Source: Nectonema munidae (taxonomy: Eukaryota > Nematomorpha > Nectonematoida > Nectonematidae). From it: a stretch of DNA of 64,000 nucleotides. Within the stretch, counting starts at the first letter, position 1. The number at the start of each line of letters is the position of its first letter. The translations under genes and the position numbers were made by a program. The DNA lies in contig JAUIRK010000992.1 of the NCBI GenBank assembly GCA_030549495.1, positions 124,001 to 188,000 of the forward strand, written 5' to 3'. Positions 33,172-44,800 of this stretch are shown here, piece after piece. A model generated the notes under the pieces. It was not told the origin of the DNA, made no database searches, and worked only from the letters and a program-made list of their open reading frames with translations.

Positions 33172-35660
33172 GTAAACCTCATTATACAATTGATTTTATC
33201 TTCAACCAAATCTCTTAATGATATTTCGTGTTTACCTTTTTTACATATAATTAACATATTTTTTTATTCATTTTTGCTATCATTGAAAATAACCCTAGGA
33301 GTTTTTTTTAAATGTTTTTTAATTTTTTCTCAAGGTCGATTTTAAAAAGAAAATGAAATATTTAAAAAAAAATTATCTATTCTTGCATTATCATGAAAAT
33401 TATCAAATAAATATGGATAAAAGCTGATTTAATTAAAAAAATAATGCACTTTTTTTTATACATTTCAAAATATCTTTGTCATTTTTGTAATAAAAGTATA
33501 CTGTCTGCATTTTTATATCTTATTCATAAAATGTATTGTCTATTTTTTTTGTCATTTTCGCCTCTTTTTACTTCCTCTGGTCTAATTTAAATTGCAATTG
33601 TATATTTCATCGTATCTCTAGTTCAAATTAAAAACAGAACCAAATTTCACCAAGTCAAATATGCCGTTCGACTATTTAAATATTTTAAAGTGTGGTTTGA
33701 TAAATCGGCCATTCCTATATTTCAATGTAGTGGCTAGAAATGTGTGCTGATACAAAATAAGCTCTAATAACGGGAGTTCTGGAAAGAAAATAGATAGTTC
33801 TTATCCCACTTGAGAGAGATGATTCAAGCGATCATAATTCAACTAGAACAAACTAGTTTTTTAGATTATCTCTAAAAGACACCTGGTTTCCATGAATTAT
33901 AGCGATGTTTGATTCACTTGTTTTACTTCATTCCTGCTTTCGTTGACTATTGATGCTTGCTAAAGCGTGTGGTGATTGAAAAGAGACTTCACTCATCATT
34001 TACTTGATTGTGTAAAATTTTGGGCAATATGCGTCCACTGAAAATGAAGTAAGGGATTATAACTCGTTTACAGTTTTTAATTAAATGTGATTTTTATCTT
34101 TTCTTTTTTTCTTCAATTTATTTACCTCTCTTCCTATTTCTTTAACTTCATATAGTTTGCTCCATGTTAAATTTTTTTTTATTTTTGGATTTGAATACAC
34201 ACGTTTATAGCAGTAGTCAATTTACCTGGAGTAGGATGAGTGGTATAAGGTGTTTCACCCATTAATGTTCATTTTTTGTTCGTTTTTTAGGTCTTTTTCA
34301 TATAAACAATATAAAATTTAAGATTTCAAAACTCGAATGCACATCTTAATTTTTTTCTACCTAAATCGATAAATAGGTTTACAATTTCACGTAACTGTCG
34401 CCCTACAACTTTTGTCGATTTTGCTCAATCTACACATTTGATCTCATTTAGTTTTGTTATAAGTACACTTGTTAAAAGTTACACTTACATTTTCTTTATA
34501 ATTTTTCTTTAAGGTATATTTGACTTTCTTTTTTCTAATGTTAAAATATATTATAAATACAACAAATGCATATTTAAGAGACAACTACGAGAATCATAAC
34601 AAATAGTCTTTGTGAACAGGTGATCAAGGTTGAAGTTTAAATAAGATTAATTATAAGGATTGTAACTGATTGTTATTCCGGGCCTCCACTCATTATTTCA
34701 TTTTTTTCATACAAAAGTTTCAATAGTAAATCTTTTAAAATTTTTTATCTCTTGTAATTAAAAAAAATTGTCAACAATAGAGTTTTACACTTAAAATGCC
34801 TGACTATTTTTAAAAAATAACTAAATTTCAAATACATAATTACGCTGAAACTTTTGTAATTTTGAATGATCACATCTAATTTGCTGAATAGTGTTCAGAT
34901 GAAAGATTAAAATAACTAAAAAACTAAAATATTTTATTTAAATATCAAAATTAAACTTCTGAAATTTTGAAACAAACATTGAAATACTTCGTAAATAGTT
35001 TTTTGTTAATAAGTTTTCAAAAAATTTGATCATTAAATTTTGAAGTATCTCAGTTTATAGATTAGAACATTTTTGATGGGGAGTGTAATTTTAGAAGATT
35101 TTTTTTATCAAAAAATATCATTTCCATATTTTACCAGGTGGGAATCGATTGGAAATTCTTAAGGGTTTTTCCTATAAAGATCTAATATTTTAATTGCTTT
35201 AACATTGAAAAGATGAATGCTTGAGTCGAATTATGCATTAAAATTTAAATATTAAAAAACAATAAAAAGTTGATAATTATTTGCAAAATTATAGAAGTCA
35301 TGAATAAATTTATATCTCCCCTTGATTTTTTACCTGTTTTCAACAATAATATAAAACAAAAAAATATCAAAACAATTACTAATGTAAAAATGTTTTGTCG
35401 TTATTTTCAAAAAAATTTACTCGTTATTAACGAAAACGCTAACAGGAAAAATCAACGAAAATATTGCAATTTTCCAAACTCTATCAAGTACCCCTGAAAT
35501 TATCTTGTGAACCCCCTAGGTTTCGCCAACTCCAGTTTATAGAAAAATGCTTTAGAACAATGTATTCATTAAGATTTATTTTTACAAAAAATGATTTCTA
35601 AATGTAGATTACGTTCTTTATTGATATAATTTCTTTAATAATAATTTTTAAACACTTTAG
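33172..35660. other. Probable intron 1 of the ZIP gene, or upstream DNA
   Basis: AT-rich with no recognised mobile element or coding domain. The 75-codon ORF at 35270-35497 is low-complexity (K/N/I-rich) and matches nothing known to me. If 33070 is exon 1, this is a 2.5 kb intron ending at CACTTTAG|AAGCG. Confidence 0.4.
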
Positions 35661-35841
35661 AAGCGATGCATTCAACAAATCCATTTTCTTCTATTCAACC
35701 AATCCAATGCCAATTCATCTTGCTCTCCAAATACTGTAAGAAGCCTTTTTCCAATATTGAACAAAACTTCAGATATCCTCGATATAAAGGAAAATAACCA
35801 ATCAAACACAACAATCTTTAAAACTATCAATATTAAATACA
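35661..35841 (+). CDS. ZIP exon: ectodomain
   Basis: Bounded by CTTTAG| and |GTAAAT. Reads KRCIQQIHFLLFNQSNANSS, CSPNTVRSLFPILNKTSDIL and onward to NIKY, and shares its last codon with the next exon (K). Two cysteines and five N-glycosylation sequons (NQS, NSS, NKT, NQS, NTT) suit an extracellular domain; ZIP14 has a comparable C-x-x-x-x-LF segment. The intron after it is only 62 bp (35842-35903). Not supported by a motif as strong as those of the later exons, but the phase fits exactly. Confidence 0.6.
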
Positions 35842-38800
35842 GTAAATATTTTACACTTCGTGAAAATATCTTGTATATATAATATATCCATTACTCGTTT
35901 TAGAATGGGTCATTGCATTTTTTATATCGGTTTTAATATGTTGTTGTTCAATGACGGGAGCTTTATTGATTTCAAGTATTAAAAAGTCTCTCTATTCCAG
36001 GATAATGCTTTTTATGGTTGGTTTAGCTATTGGCTCACTCTCTGGAAGTGCATTTTTCACCCTTATTCCAGAAGTAAGTTTTAAAGCACCTTTAACTCGA
36101 ATAAATTTGTTACATATTTTTTGAACTAAAGCTTTTTTTAAAGCTAGTAATGTAATGAGCCATGTCTTGATTAATTAGTTGTTGTTTTTATCATCAATTT
36201 AATTAGACCCTTTTTTTACATTAACCTTTATAAGGACGATCAATTTGGTAACGCTTGTCGTATATTTGTTACATTTTGTAACAATTCACATGATACAAAA
36301 AACATCAAATTTTCAGACTAAGAATAAAAAATATAAAAAAACTTTAAACTAACAGAAATTTATTAAATCATAAAATTCAAAGTATATTGGAACAAGAAAA
36401 ACTGCATTTTTTAAACTATTTCTGTTATGTTTAACATTTATAAAATTCTGATAGTTGTCACAGATTTATCAAGTACACTTATTACAACTGAAACATCTTC
36501 CAACCTTTTCTGTTTTAGCAAAATCGCAAGATTCCTCTGGAAGTAAACCTAAGAGTTTAGTTGCCTCTTGGTGTTTACTGAACAATTTCTTGTTTACTTT
36601 AAATCTGTACTCAAAAGATGTTTTGGCCAACTCTATTGCCAATTCTTTTATAAACTCCTTTCTATTTTTGCATCTTTGATTCGTTTTAGACAACAAATAA
36701 CACTGGTCAACACAATATTTTTGGCAGGCAAAGTGAGACTGGTTTCTGGGGTTTTCAAGGGCGCTGAATCCGAATCTGACATTTGTTTTTTCAAGTTGGC
36801 TCTAGTTTTGGAGATATCACAGGGGGGTCGTTCGTCTGAAATCACCCATTCGCGACCATAACTAAACGTACAAAAAACGGCTAAATAGTGCAAAAATGTC
36901 AGATATTGATTTTTATGATAATCTAAAACCACAAAGACAGTGTAAAATCTCAATCTAACAAGTTAAGTTAGATATAACATCATTTCATTTATCCTATAAT
37001 AACTGAACACTTTTCATAGATTTCGAGAATATACAAAAATTTGCTAAAAATTTACTGAATTTTAATGCAAAGCATTTATTATACACTAGTTCTTAGTTAC
37101 AATGAACACACAAAACAATATTTTATTCACAAAAGTGAAATTGACGTTTATACGATTTTCGCTTGTGAGCAACTTTCGGACAGTCTCTCAAAAGGTTCCA
37201 GCAGTAGTCTGCCATCATGTGCTCTCCCATTTGCCTTGATACCTCTCTTCCATTGTTTTGATGTCTTGATGGACCTCTCCTGCTCCTCACTGTAATCACC
37301 AAGATTACCAGGAAATCTGTCGAGGTGGCTAAACAAGAAATGAACTTTAATGCTCACATTTGCCCCTAGTTTTTCGTATGCAGTAAGCATCTTACGGACC
37401 AATTGCTTGTAATTATCAGCTTTGTGATTTCCCAAAAAGTTTGTCACTACATCTGTGAAGGACACCCAAGCATTTAACTCAACCCTGTTCATATGATTAG
37501 TGAAGTCAGAATCCCTCATGAGCGTTCGAATCTGAGGTCCATCGAAGATGCCACCTTTAGCTTTTTCGATGGAAAGACCTGGAAATTGCCTGCATATGTA
37601 CTTGAAGCAATCCCCATCTTTGTTCAACGCCTTAACAAACGCTTCATGAGCCCTAGTTTTATGTGCAATGGAGGGAAGATGATTCTATCCCTGGGTACCA
37701 AAGGCTCATTGATGACGTTGGCTGTGCCGACTTCGAGACTTTCTCGTTCTGGCCAGTTCTCCCTTCTCCAGTGCTGGTTTCTTGCTCTGCTATCCCACAA
37801 ACAAAGAAAGCAGGGATACTTTGTGTACCCACTTTGCTGACCAAGCAGAAAATTCACCATTTTCAAGTCCACACAAATCAGCCATTTATGAGTGTTGTAA
37901 TTTAGTTTTTCAAGAACAAATTGGATACCATCATACTCTTCTTTCATCTTGGTAGAATGGCCAATTGGTACAGGAGCAAACTTATTGCCATTATGCAAAA
38001 GTACAACTTTTAGACTTGATTTCGAGCTATCTATAAAGAGACCCAATCTGCTGGGTCATATGACGAGATCCCCATGCAGTTAAGAAGTGCAGAAACGTCA
38101 TTACAAAAGACCAGGTCATCTTCTTTAGAAAAGAAACGAAGCAAGCTGCCTTCCCTTGTCCTATAGTATGTTACTTTTGTGCCAGAATCAAGAATGTTTT
38201 TCTCTTGGAGTCGTGATGCAAGAACTTCAGACGCTCCTTCGACAAACAAAGGTCCGCACTAGGTCATTAAGTTCAGATTGATTGAAAAGCTGAGGGCCAT
38301 TTGAGGGTTCTTCATAGTCACTACAGCTATCACCACTTGATATTGAAAGATCAGCTGGAATCTCTTCGGTTTCATCGATTTCAGGCAGACTGGTGAAAAC
38401 AGGCACAGGTAGATCCTCAGAGTGCGCAACAGGACGGATAGCAGAATCCAGGCTCGGATACTGCCAATTTGCTTTCTTGTGCTTGTTAAACCCCGTCATA
38501 TCATTGATACAGAAGTAGCAGTCATCAAAATGATTCTTGGGCTCTCTCCACACCATTGGTACAGCAAACTTCAACTTCAGCTTACCATTGGTCCAACCGC
38601 GGAGACTTTCTACACAGGTTTTGCACACCATATGTGGGGCCCAAGACTTATCTTGGTCACCTAGTTTCATATCGAAGTATGCTTTGTACGCCCTCTTGAC
38701 AAAGTCTGTAATATTCCTCTTTTGTTGTGCCATCATATACTGTCCACAGATGTAACAAAAGACATCCGGTTCATATCTACAACGTCTTTTAGAAGAACTC

Positions 38801-41800
38801 ATTTTCTCTCTGGAACTCATTTTCAACTCTGGAATAAAAAAGGAAAAGAATTAAAAAGAAAATTCTTAAATACTGTTTTAAAAACACTACATACATAATA
38901 ATTATTATGTATTTTCTGATATTATTATTTACTGCTTCTATATTGAAGTATTTCAGGGAGAATTTTAGCAGTTTAGGCTTATTTGAGGCTATCAGTATCT
39001 TCTAAACTAGAGCCAATCAGACAAAACCAATGTTATATTCGTAATCAGCGACCTTCAAAACCCCAGAAAACACTCCTAGATGGTCTGCCAAAGAAAAAAA
39101 ATAAAAATTTGTTGACCAGTGTAAGGATTAAAGACACTAATGTCAAGCATATTGAAGGGAAAAGTAATGGCCATCTTGTTGTTTTTTACGTTTAAAAAAT
39201 CCAAAGTAAGCGCTGGCCTTCTTTGCTTTTCATCTAAGATTTCTTTGCCATTATGAGATGAACTCCACACCACAACATTTTTATTTTTCTTCGGAATGTA
39301 AGAGACTAATACTATTTTGTTATCATGATCGTGAAGAAAAATGGAAGAAAAAACTTTCATTTTCTTATCTCTAATCATTTTGGGTATTTCTTTCCTGTGT
39401 AATCTCATAGTTCCGAGAGGCGATAATTTTTTTCAAGTAAACATACTGCTAGCTGTGCGACTTGAAAAAATGATCTGTTACAATATCTCTTCCTGTTCCA
39501 AAAAAAGGTTCTGTCAACTCCATCACAACATCTTTAGCTAACCCTTTATGAACTATATTACCTACTTTTCCATTTAGTGCGAATCCATATTTTAAACCAT
39601 ATTTTCTTGGGTTTGAAGGAATGTAGGTTCGCCCAGGAACCTTTCCTCGGTATCCAAGAAGCTTCTCGTCTACAGTTTCACTTGGATCAAAATAAAGAAG
39701 TAAATTTCTTTTAAATTCATCCCATACTTTTTGTACTGCCGACAAACGGTCTTTATTTAATCTTTCATTTCTATTTCTGAAATTGTCAAATATCGTTTTC
39801 TAAAAAATGGAATCTTTGCAAACCAATCATAACACGATAGAAAGGTCTGCTCTCTAAAGGGTTCCGCATTTCAGAAAGAGAGGTAAAATTTGCCATATCT
39901 AACCCAGCTCTGATAATTACAGCTATAAGCAGGCTTTACTTTCATCAGTTAAAAAAATCATATAAAGATGCATTTTCTTACTTTGTTCAACTAACCCGAC
40001 ACAAACAGAATTTAAATTATCTTTTTGTTATTTTTCTTCAGTAAAATTTTTCGCTCTTCATTTATTTTCAAAGATTCTTTTTGTGTAGCAAATGTTTCCT
40101 GGTTGCATTAATTCTCTCTCTGATTGAAAAGTATACTTTTCATCTTCAGACTGACAACTTTCTATTTCAAAATAAAGCAAACTATTCGAATCTGATTCTT
40201 TTTCAGAAAACGAATTTTCATCACATTCAAAATCTTTATCATAAGGGTTTCTATCAAAAAAATTCTTCGATTCTATTTGTTTCTGTACTATAGTCATCGA
40301 TATCTTTCTCCAAGATAGCATAAATTCCAAACCTTTTTTATGATTTAATTTCCAAGCATCCATTTTAAAATTTTCAAGGAAATTTTTTATTTACATTACC
40401 TTTTATTATTTATCAAAATTCAATAACTGGGTAAAAAATAAATCTCCGCGTTTATCCAAATATGCATCTAAAACGTCCTCCCTTCTTTTCTGAATCTTTG
40501 CAAAACGCTTATTAACTTTATTTCGTTTAAATACTATGTATATTTATGAATAGACATTAAACAAGTCCAGTCAGACGGCCATTTGTTGTTGAATTTCGTA
40601 GATATGTGTTTAGCCGTCTTAAGGTGGAATAAAAACGCTCTGCTGTGGATGTTATTGGTACCGTAATTATATTACGAAGCATTATAAGGTATTTCATAGC
40701 TCCATATCAAACATTTTTGGCATCAAATAACATTTCTGTAAAAAGCTTGTGATAAAGTTCCAAAGAATCACAAAGCTTTTCATAATTTTTAGAATGAATA
40801 TTGTAGTTTTTGCTTCATTTCTTATTTTTCGTCTTAAATGATTGAGAAAAGGAATAAATATCACTTTAGTAAACATTTCAGGGGATACGTAAAAATAGAA
40901 CTTAATTTCTACAAAAACTTCACTTAGTTCGATTCGTTTGATACGTTTTATGAAGAAGAAGAAGAAATAACTTTTCAAAAATTATTTAATTTATAAAATA
41001 AATTTTAAAATTTAAATATTACAAATCTATTTATTATTTATCAACTGAAAATTTTACAGAAAAAACAGATTTTTACTAACTCAAATTTCTTACTTATTTT
41101 GGAGTCGTCCACTCCTCGCCCTCAGGATAAAGTTTTGAAGCAAACATTAATTTTATATGGTTTATTATTAATAAAATATTGCGTGAAATAAAAAAAATAT
41201 AATAAAAATGTGTATAAATTGAAGAGTTTGAACATTCAAGAAGCAAAACATGGATGAGACGAAATGGACTAAAAATTGCTTGAAGTAATCAAACTCTACG
41301 CCGCTGTCGTTATCAATCTTTCGCATAGTAAGAGCGCAAAAAATATTTTGAGATCTTGGTGGGCACAATTTTTCGATATAACGTATTCCTCCTCAAACAC
41401 ACCATGGACATCTCAAACATCCTGATAGATATTCAAACACACACATACAGATATAAAACAATAAATACAAAACTTTATTTTAACCTATTAACTTCAGTTA
41501 AAGCGAAACTTGGCGTAGTGTTTCTTTAATCAATCGTGGGAGTTGGCCTAACTTCTCCCTACTCTCTGTTCAACTATGGAAAATTACTCTTTCCTTGGAT
41601 GCAATACAGACAACTATATAAATTTCAAAAGTTAGCTGTGTATTGTTATGAAGCTGTTCTTAAACATTCTTCAAGATTTTTTTAGTTGTCGGTATCGCAT
41701 CCATAGCGAAGAATAAAATCTTCTATAGCTGGAGGACAGATGGTAATGATAGTCACGATTGTGAATCGAACCCAGACCATCTGGATCAATACCCTACGTT

Positions 41801-44800
41801 CCTACCACTAGGCCCAGGGATTCTTAACCGGTGGGGCGCGCCCCCTAGGGGGCGAACAAATTACTAGAGATCTATAACAGACCAGTTAGTTATAGAAGGA
41901 GTAAGGAATGCAAATGTTTAAAAACGGAGAAACTATAGTTTTTTTGGACGAAGCAATAAAGTAAAATTTAAAGCACAATAAAAATATTTGATGCTCAATA
42001 TCGATGAGATCAAATTCATTCTTTGATAATAATAATTATATGGGGTGTGATTTCAATTGGTAAAGGGGCGTACAAAAATAAAAGAAAGTCTAAAGGGGGC
42101 ATTGGGAAAAAAAGGTTGAGAAACACTGCACTAGGCCATCTATTAAAAGTTAAAGGAAAATTTGAATTTATAATGCCCAATCTTAGTTTGGATTTAATCA
42201 TGTTTAACTGAGAAAAGTATTCACAAAGGTATGTGAGGCAAAGTATGATTTAAATCTATAGGGAACAGGTTTCAAATTGGGGAATCTATTCTTATTTACT
42301 ATGTTCCAAAAATGATGTGGCGTATTTATTAACCTTAAGTAAATATTATATTCGAAATGTATTATTTCTTCTTCAATAATGCTTACATCATAAAATGTTT
42401 TTTCATCCCTATGCTTTGAGATCATAAAACCAAAGCTACGCATGTACACTTGTGCCCTCGGACAAGAGCTGAGAACCCCTGCTTTTTGGGATGATAATTT
42501 TTAAACAAAATAGCCTATACTGTTTCTTCCTTTAAATCAAAGTAGAAAACTTTTTTTATAAGTTTTGATGTTAGTATATGATGAATAAAGTCAAGAGTAC
42601 TTTAATACCAAAAGGCAATGTGTCATATATATTATATTTTTAAGTTGTAAAAGGCCAAAGGCTATTTCCTTGCTATGTTTATATCTTTTCCGTCAAATTC
42701 TAAAATAAGCACTCTCTAAAATGCTTTTTGTGCATTCTCTTGCCATTTTATACCTTCATGTGATGTGCATGAATGAAGCAAAAAATCTAGGTGTCAGAAT
42801 TAGATATATTTTTTTATTACTTGGGCTTTTTTAGACTCAACAGTGATGCATCGTTCTGTATTGGCTAACGCTTAGTCTTATGGGGTAAGGGTCTTGGGTT
42901 CGAATGCTGAGCTTATTATAAATTATCAGATTGAATTATTGAAACATTTGAATGGCGCATCCTATTAACACTTCTTTATTCCATATTTATATTGCGAACT
43001 CGATTTTGTCTCGCAAGGAACTTGTGCCCGATGAATCAGCGTTGAGTTGAGCTGATAGAAACTTAGAAATATAATCTTTGTACAAGCTTTTCATCTTTTA
43101 AAATCTGTTTTGATACAAGAAAAAATTGGTCTCAATATTTTTTATTGATAATAATAATTAGGAATGCTCCTGAAAAAATTGGATGCAAAATATATGTGAA
43201 CAAAATTAATAAGTTTTTCTATACGAATTTTTTTGGTAGTTGATTTGTGAAATGAATGTTATTTCATTTCCCCCTTTAAATTCATTTTTGCTTTATAGTA
43301 ATGCTTTATAGTAGTTGTGTTTTATCCTTTTTAGGCCTTTGGTTTAGGAAGAAGTAAAGAAACTTTTCGTAATAGCGCATTCATTACTCTAGGTGTTTAT
43401 ATGTTTTTTATTTTGGAATGGTTTATCAAGTTTACGCGTCGAAATGAAAAAGTAAGTTTCTTTCCCTTTTACTTAAAAATATTAATAGAGATTTTAGGAT
43501 CTTTTATATTTTTTACCTTCAAGTTATTTTTGTAAATAGATAGATATATATTAGAAATTCAATGTAATACATTTAAAAGTCCTTTAAAAGGTCCAACTTA
43601 ATTAATGTTTTGCAATAATTTGACCTACTTCATAGCCGGCTATTGTGGCGTTTTTTGGCTTTACTCGACACGTGAAAAACACTGTTGTTCAGATAATATG
43701 ATAGTTATCTTCTGTGTAACCTTACGTTCTCGTTCTACACCAATGTAAAACTGTAGTGTCGTCGTACATTGTATTATTCATCACTGCGGCAGTTTCATGG
43801 CAAATTAAACACATACACTTTCTATGAGTTTGCGTAAAAAATATTTCTTTTGCCACTATGCTTGAACTTCTCTGCATTCAACTTCGATCTTGCGTTGTTT
43901 TGATTGGGACTTTATTATTTGAAGTTATCTTTTGCTGTGTATTCTTGAATAAATTTTTCAAAAATTTAAATATCTTGTTTTTCCGATTTCTTTAAAAATA
44001 TTTTACCTTCTCCATTTTGTTAAATTGTGATTTAGCACAGCATTATATATTTAGAAGAGAGATGACCAACCAGTTTCTCTTCGAAACAAGCCAAATCATA
44101 TTGCGAATAATAGCGGAAATTCTAATTCTCATCAACTTCCAATTTCTCAGGTAAAATTTTTTAGTCCACTTAAGAATCGATTTGACTTTTCCTAGAATGA
44201 TGAATGATAAGTAGGAATTTTATCGTGCAAATTAAGAGAAGTTTGCATTTTACGTGTTGAAATATGGGTCTCTACTCTAAATAATTTTTTCTTTATAAGA
44301 TGCATATAACACTATCAACGGCCCCAAAAAAACAAGTGGGATAAGGCCGTTAGTAATATTTTGTTTTCTGAAATCTCTATAATAAATTTTTTTTAATTAA
44401 ATATCGTAATGACATTTGATTTTAGAGTTTATTTTTTTCAAAATTTGACCTTTAATTCGCAATCCGCATGTCTTTAAGGTCTAACTACGCGGCTGAATGT
44501 ATTATAATGCAAAACTTACTATTACACAGAGGACAAATGAAAAAATTTTTGAATTAATTGTTATTTTTTCAATAAATTTAAAGACATTGCCTTATTCTAA
44601 ATTTAATATACCAAAACTTGTGTCTCATTCGAAGAAATAATCAAAAAAGATCTATATTTACATACTAAACGTATTCTATCTAATCCAGGGTTTCCCAAGC
44701 TTTTTGTTGCTGTGTACCACCTATGGACTTATTCTGTGGGTACGTACCACCTAACTTTAACGATGAGTTTTTGACCATAAAAGAAGTATACTAAAAGGTT

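Larger units (their letters stand above)
36455..40363 (-). pseudogene. piggyBac-type transposase split by a second transposon
   Basis: Upstream half on the minus strand: an acidic start (40363-40058: MDAWKLNHKKGLEFMLSWRK ... SEKESDSNSLLYFEIESCQS), the core (39745-39449) with DPSETVDEKLLGYRGKVPG (first catalytic Asp) and TGRDIVTDHFF (second), then LVSYIPKKNKNVVVWSSSHN and FNMLDISVFNPY (39408-39123). Downstream half: LLSKTNQRCKNRKEFIKELA and a CFSCNKC start of the Cys-rich tail (36697-36469). Taking out 36701-39121 plus one TTA joins VFNPY to LLSKTNQ with no frame change. Other breaks exist (for example between 39449 and 39408 and near 39790), so it was already or has since become inactive. It lies in the 7.3 kb ZIP intron, opposite in orientation to the host gene. 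Confidence 0.88.

Noticed and set aside
35270-35497. 75-codon plus-strand ORF just before the ZIP ectodomain exon
   Set aside because: Low-complexity K/N/I composition, no splice phase that links it to 35661, and no ZIP-like feature.
37493-38755. Plus-strand ORFs of 72-115 codons at 37.5-38.8 kb
   Set aside because: They are shadows of the CACTGG-element transposase, which has recognisable motifs on the minus strand.
41815-42481. A single 667 bp hAT from the left end at 41815 to the right end at 42481
   Set aside because: The 9 bp duplication pairs 41806-41814 with 42129-42137, so the left end belongs to a 315 bp element; no TSD pairs with 42481.
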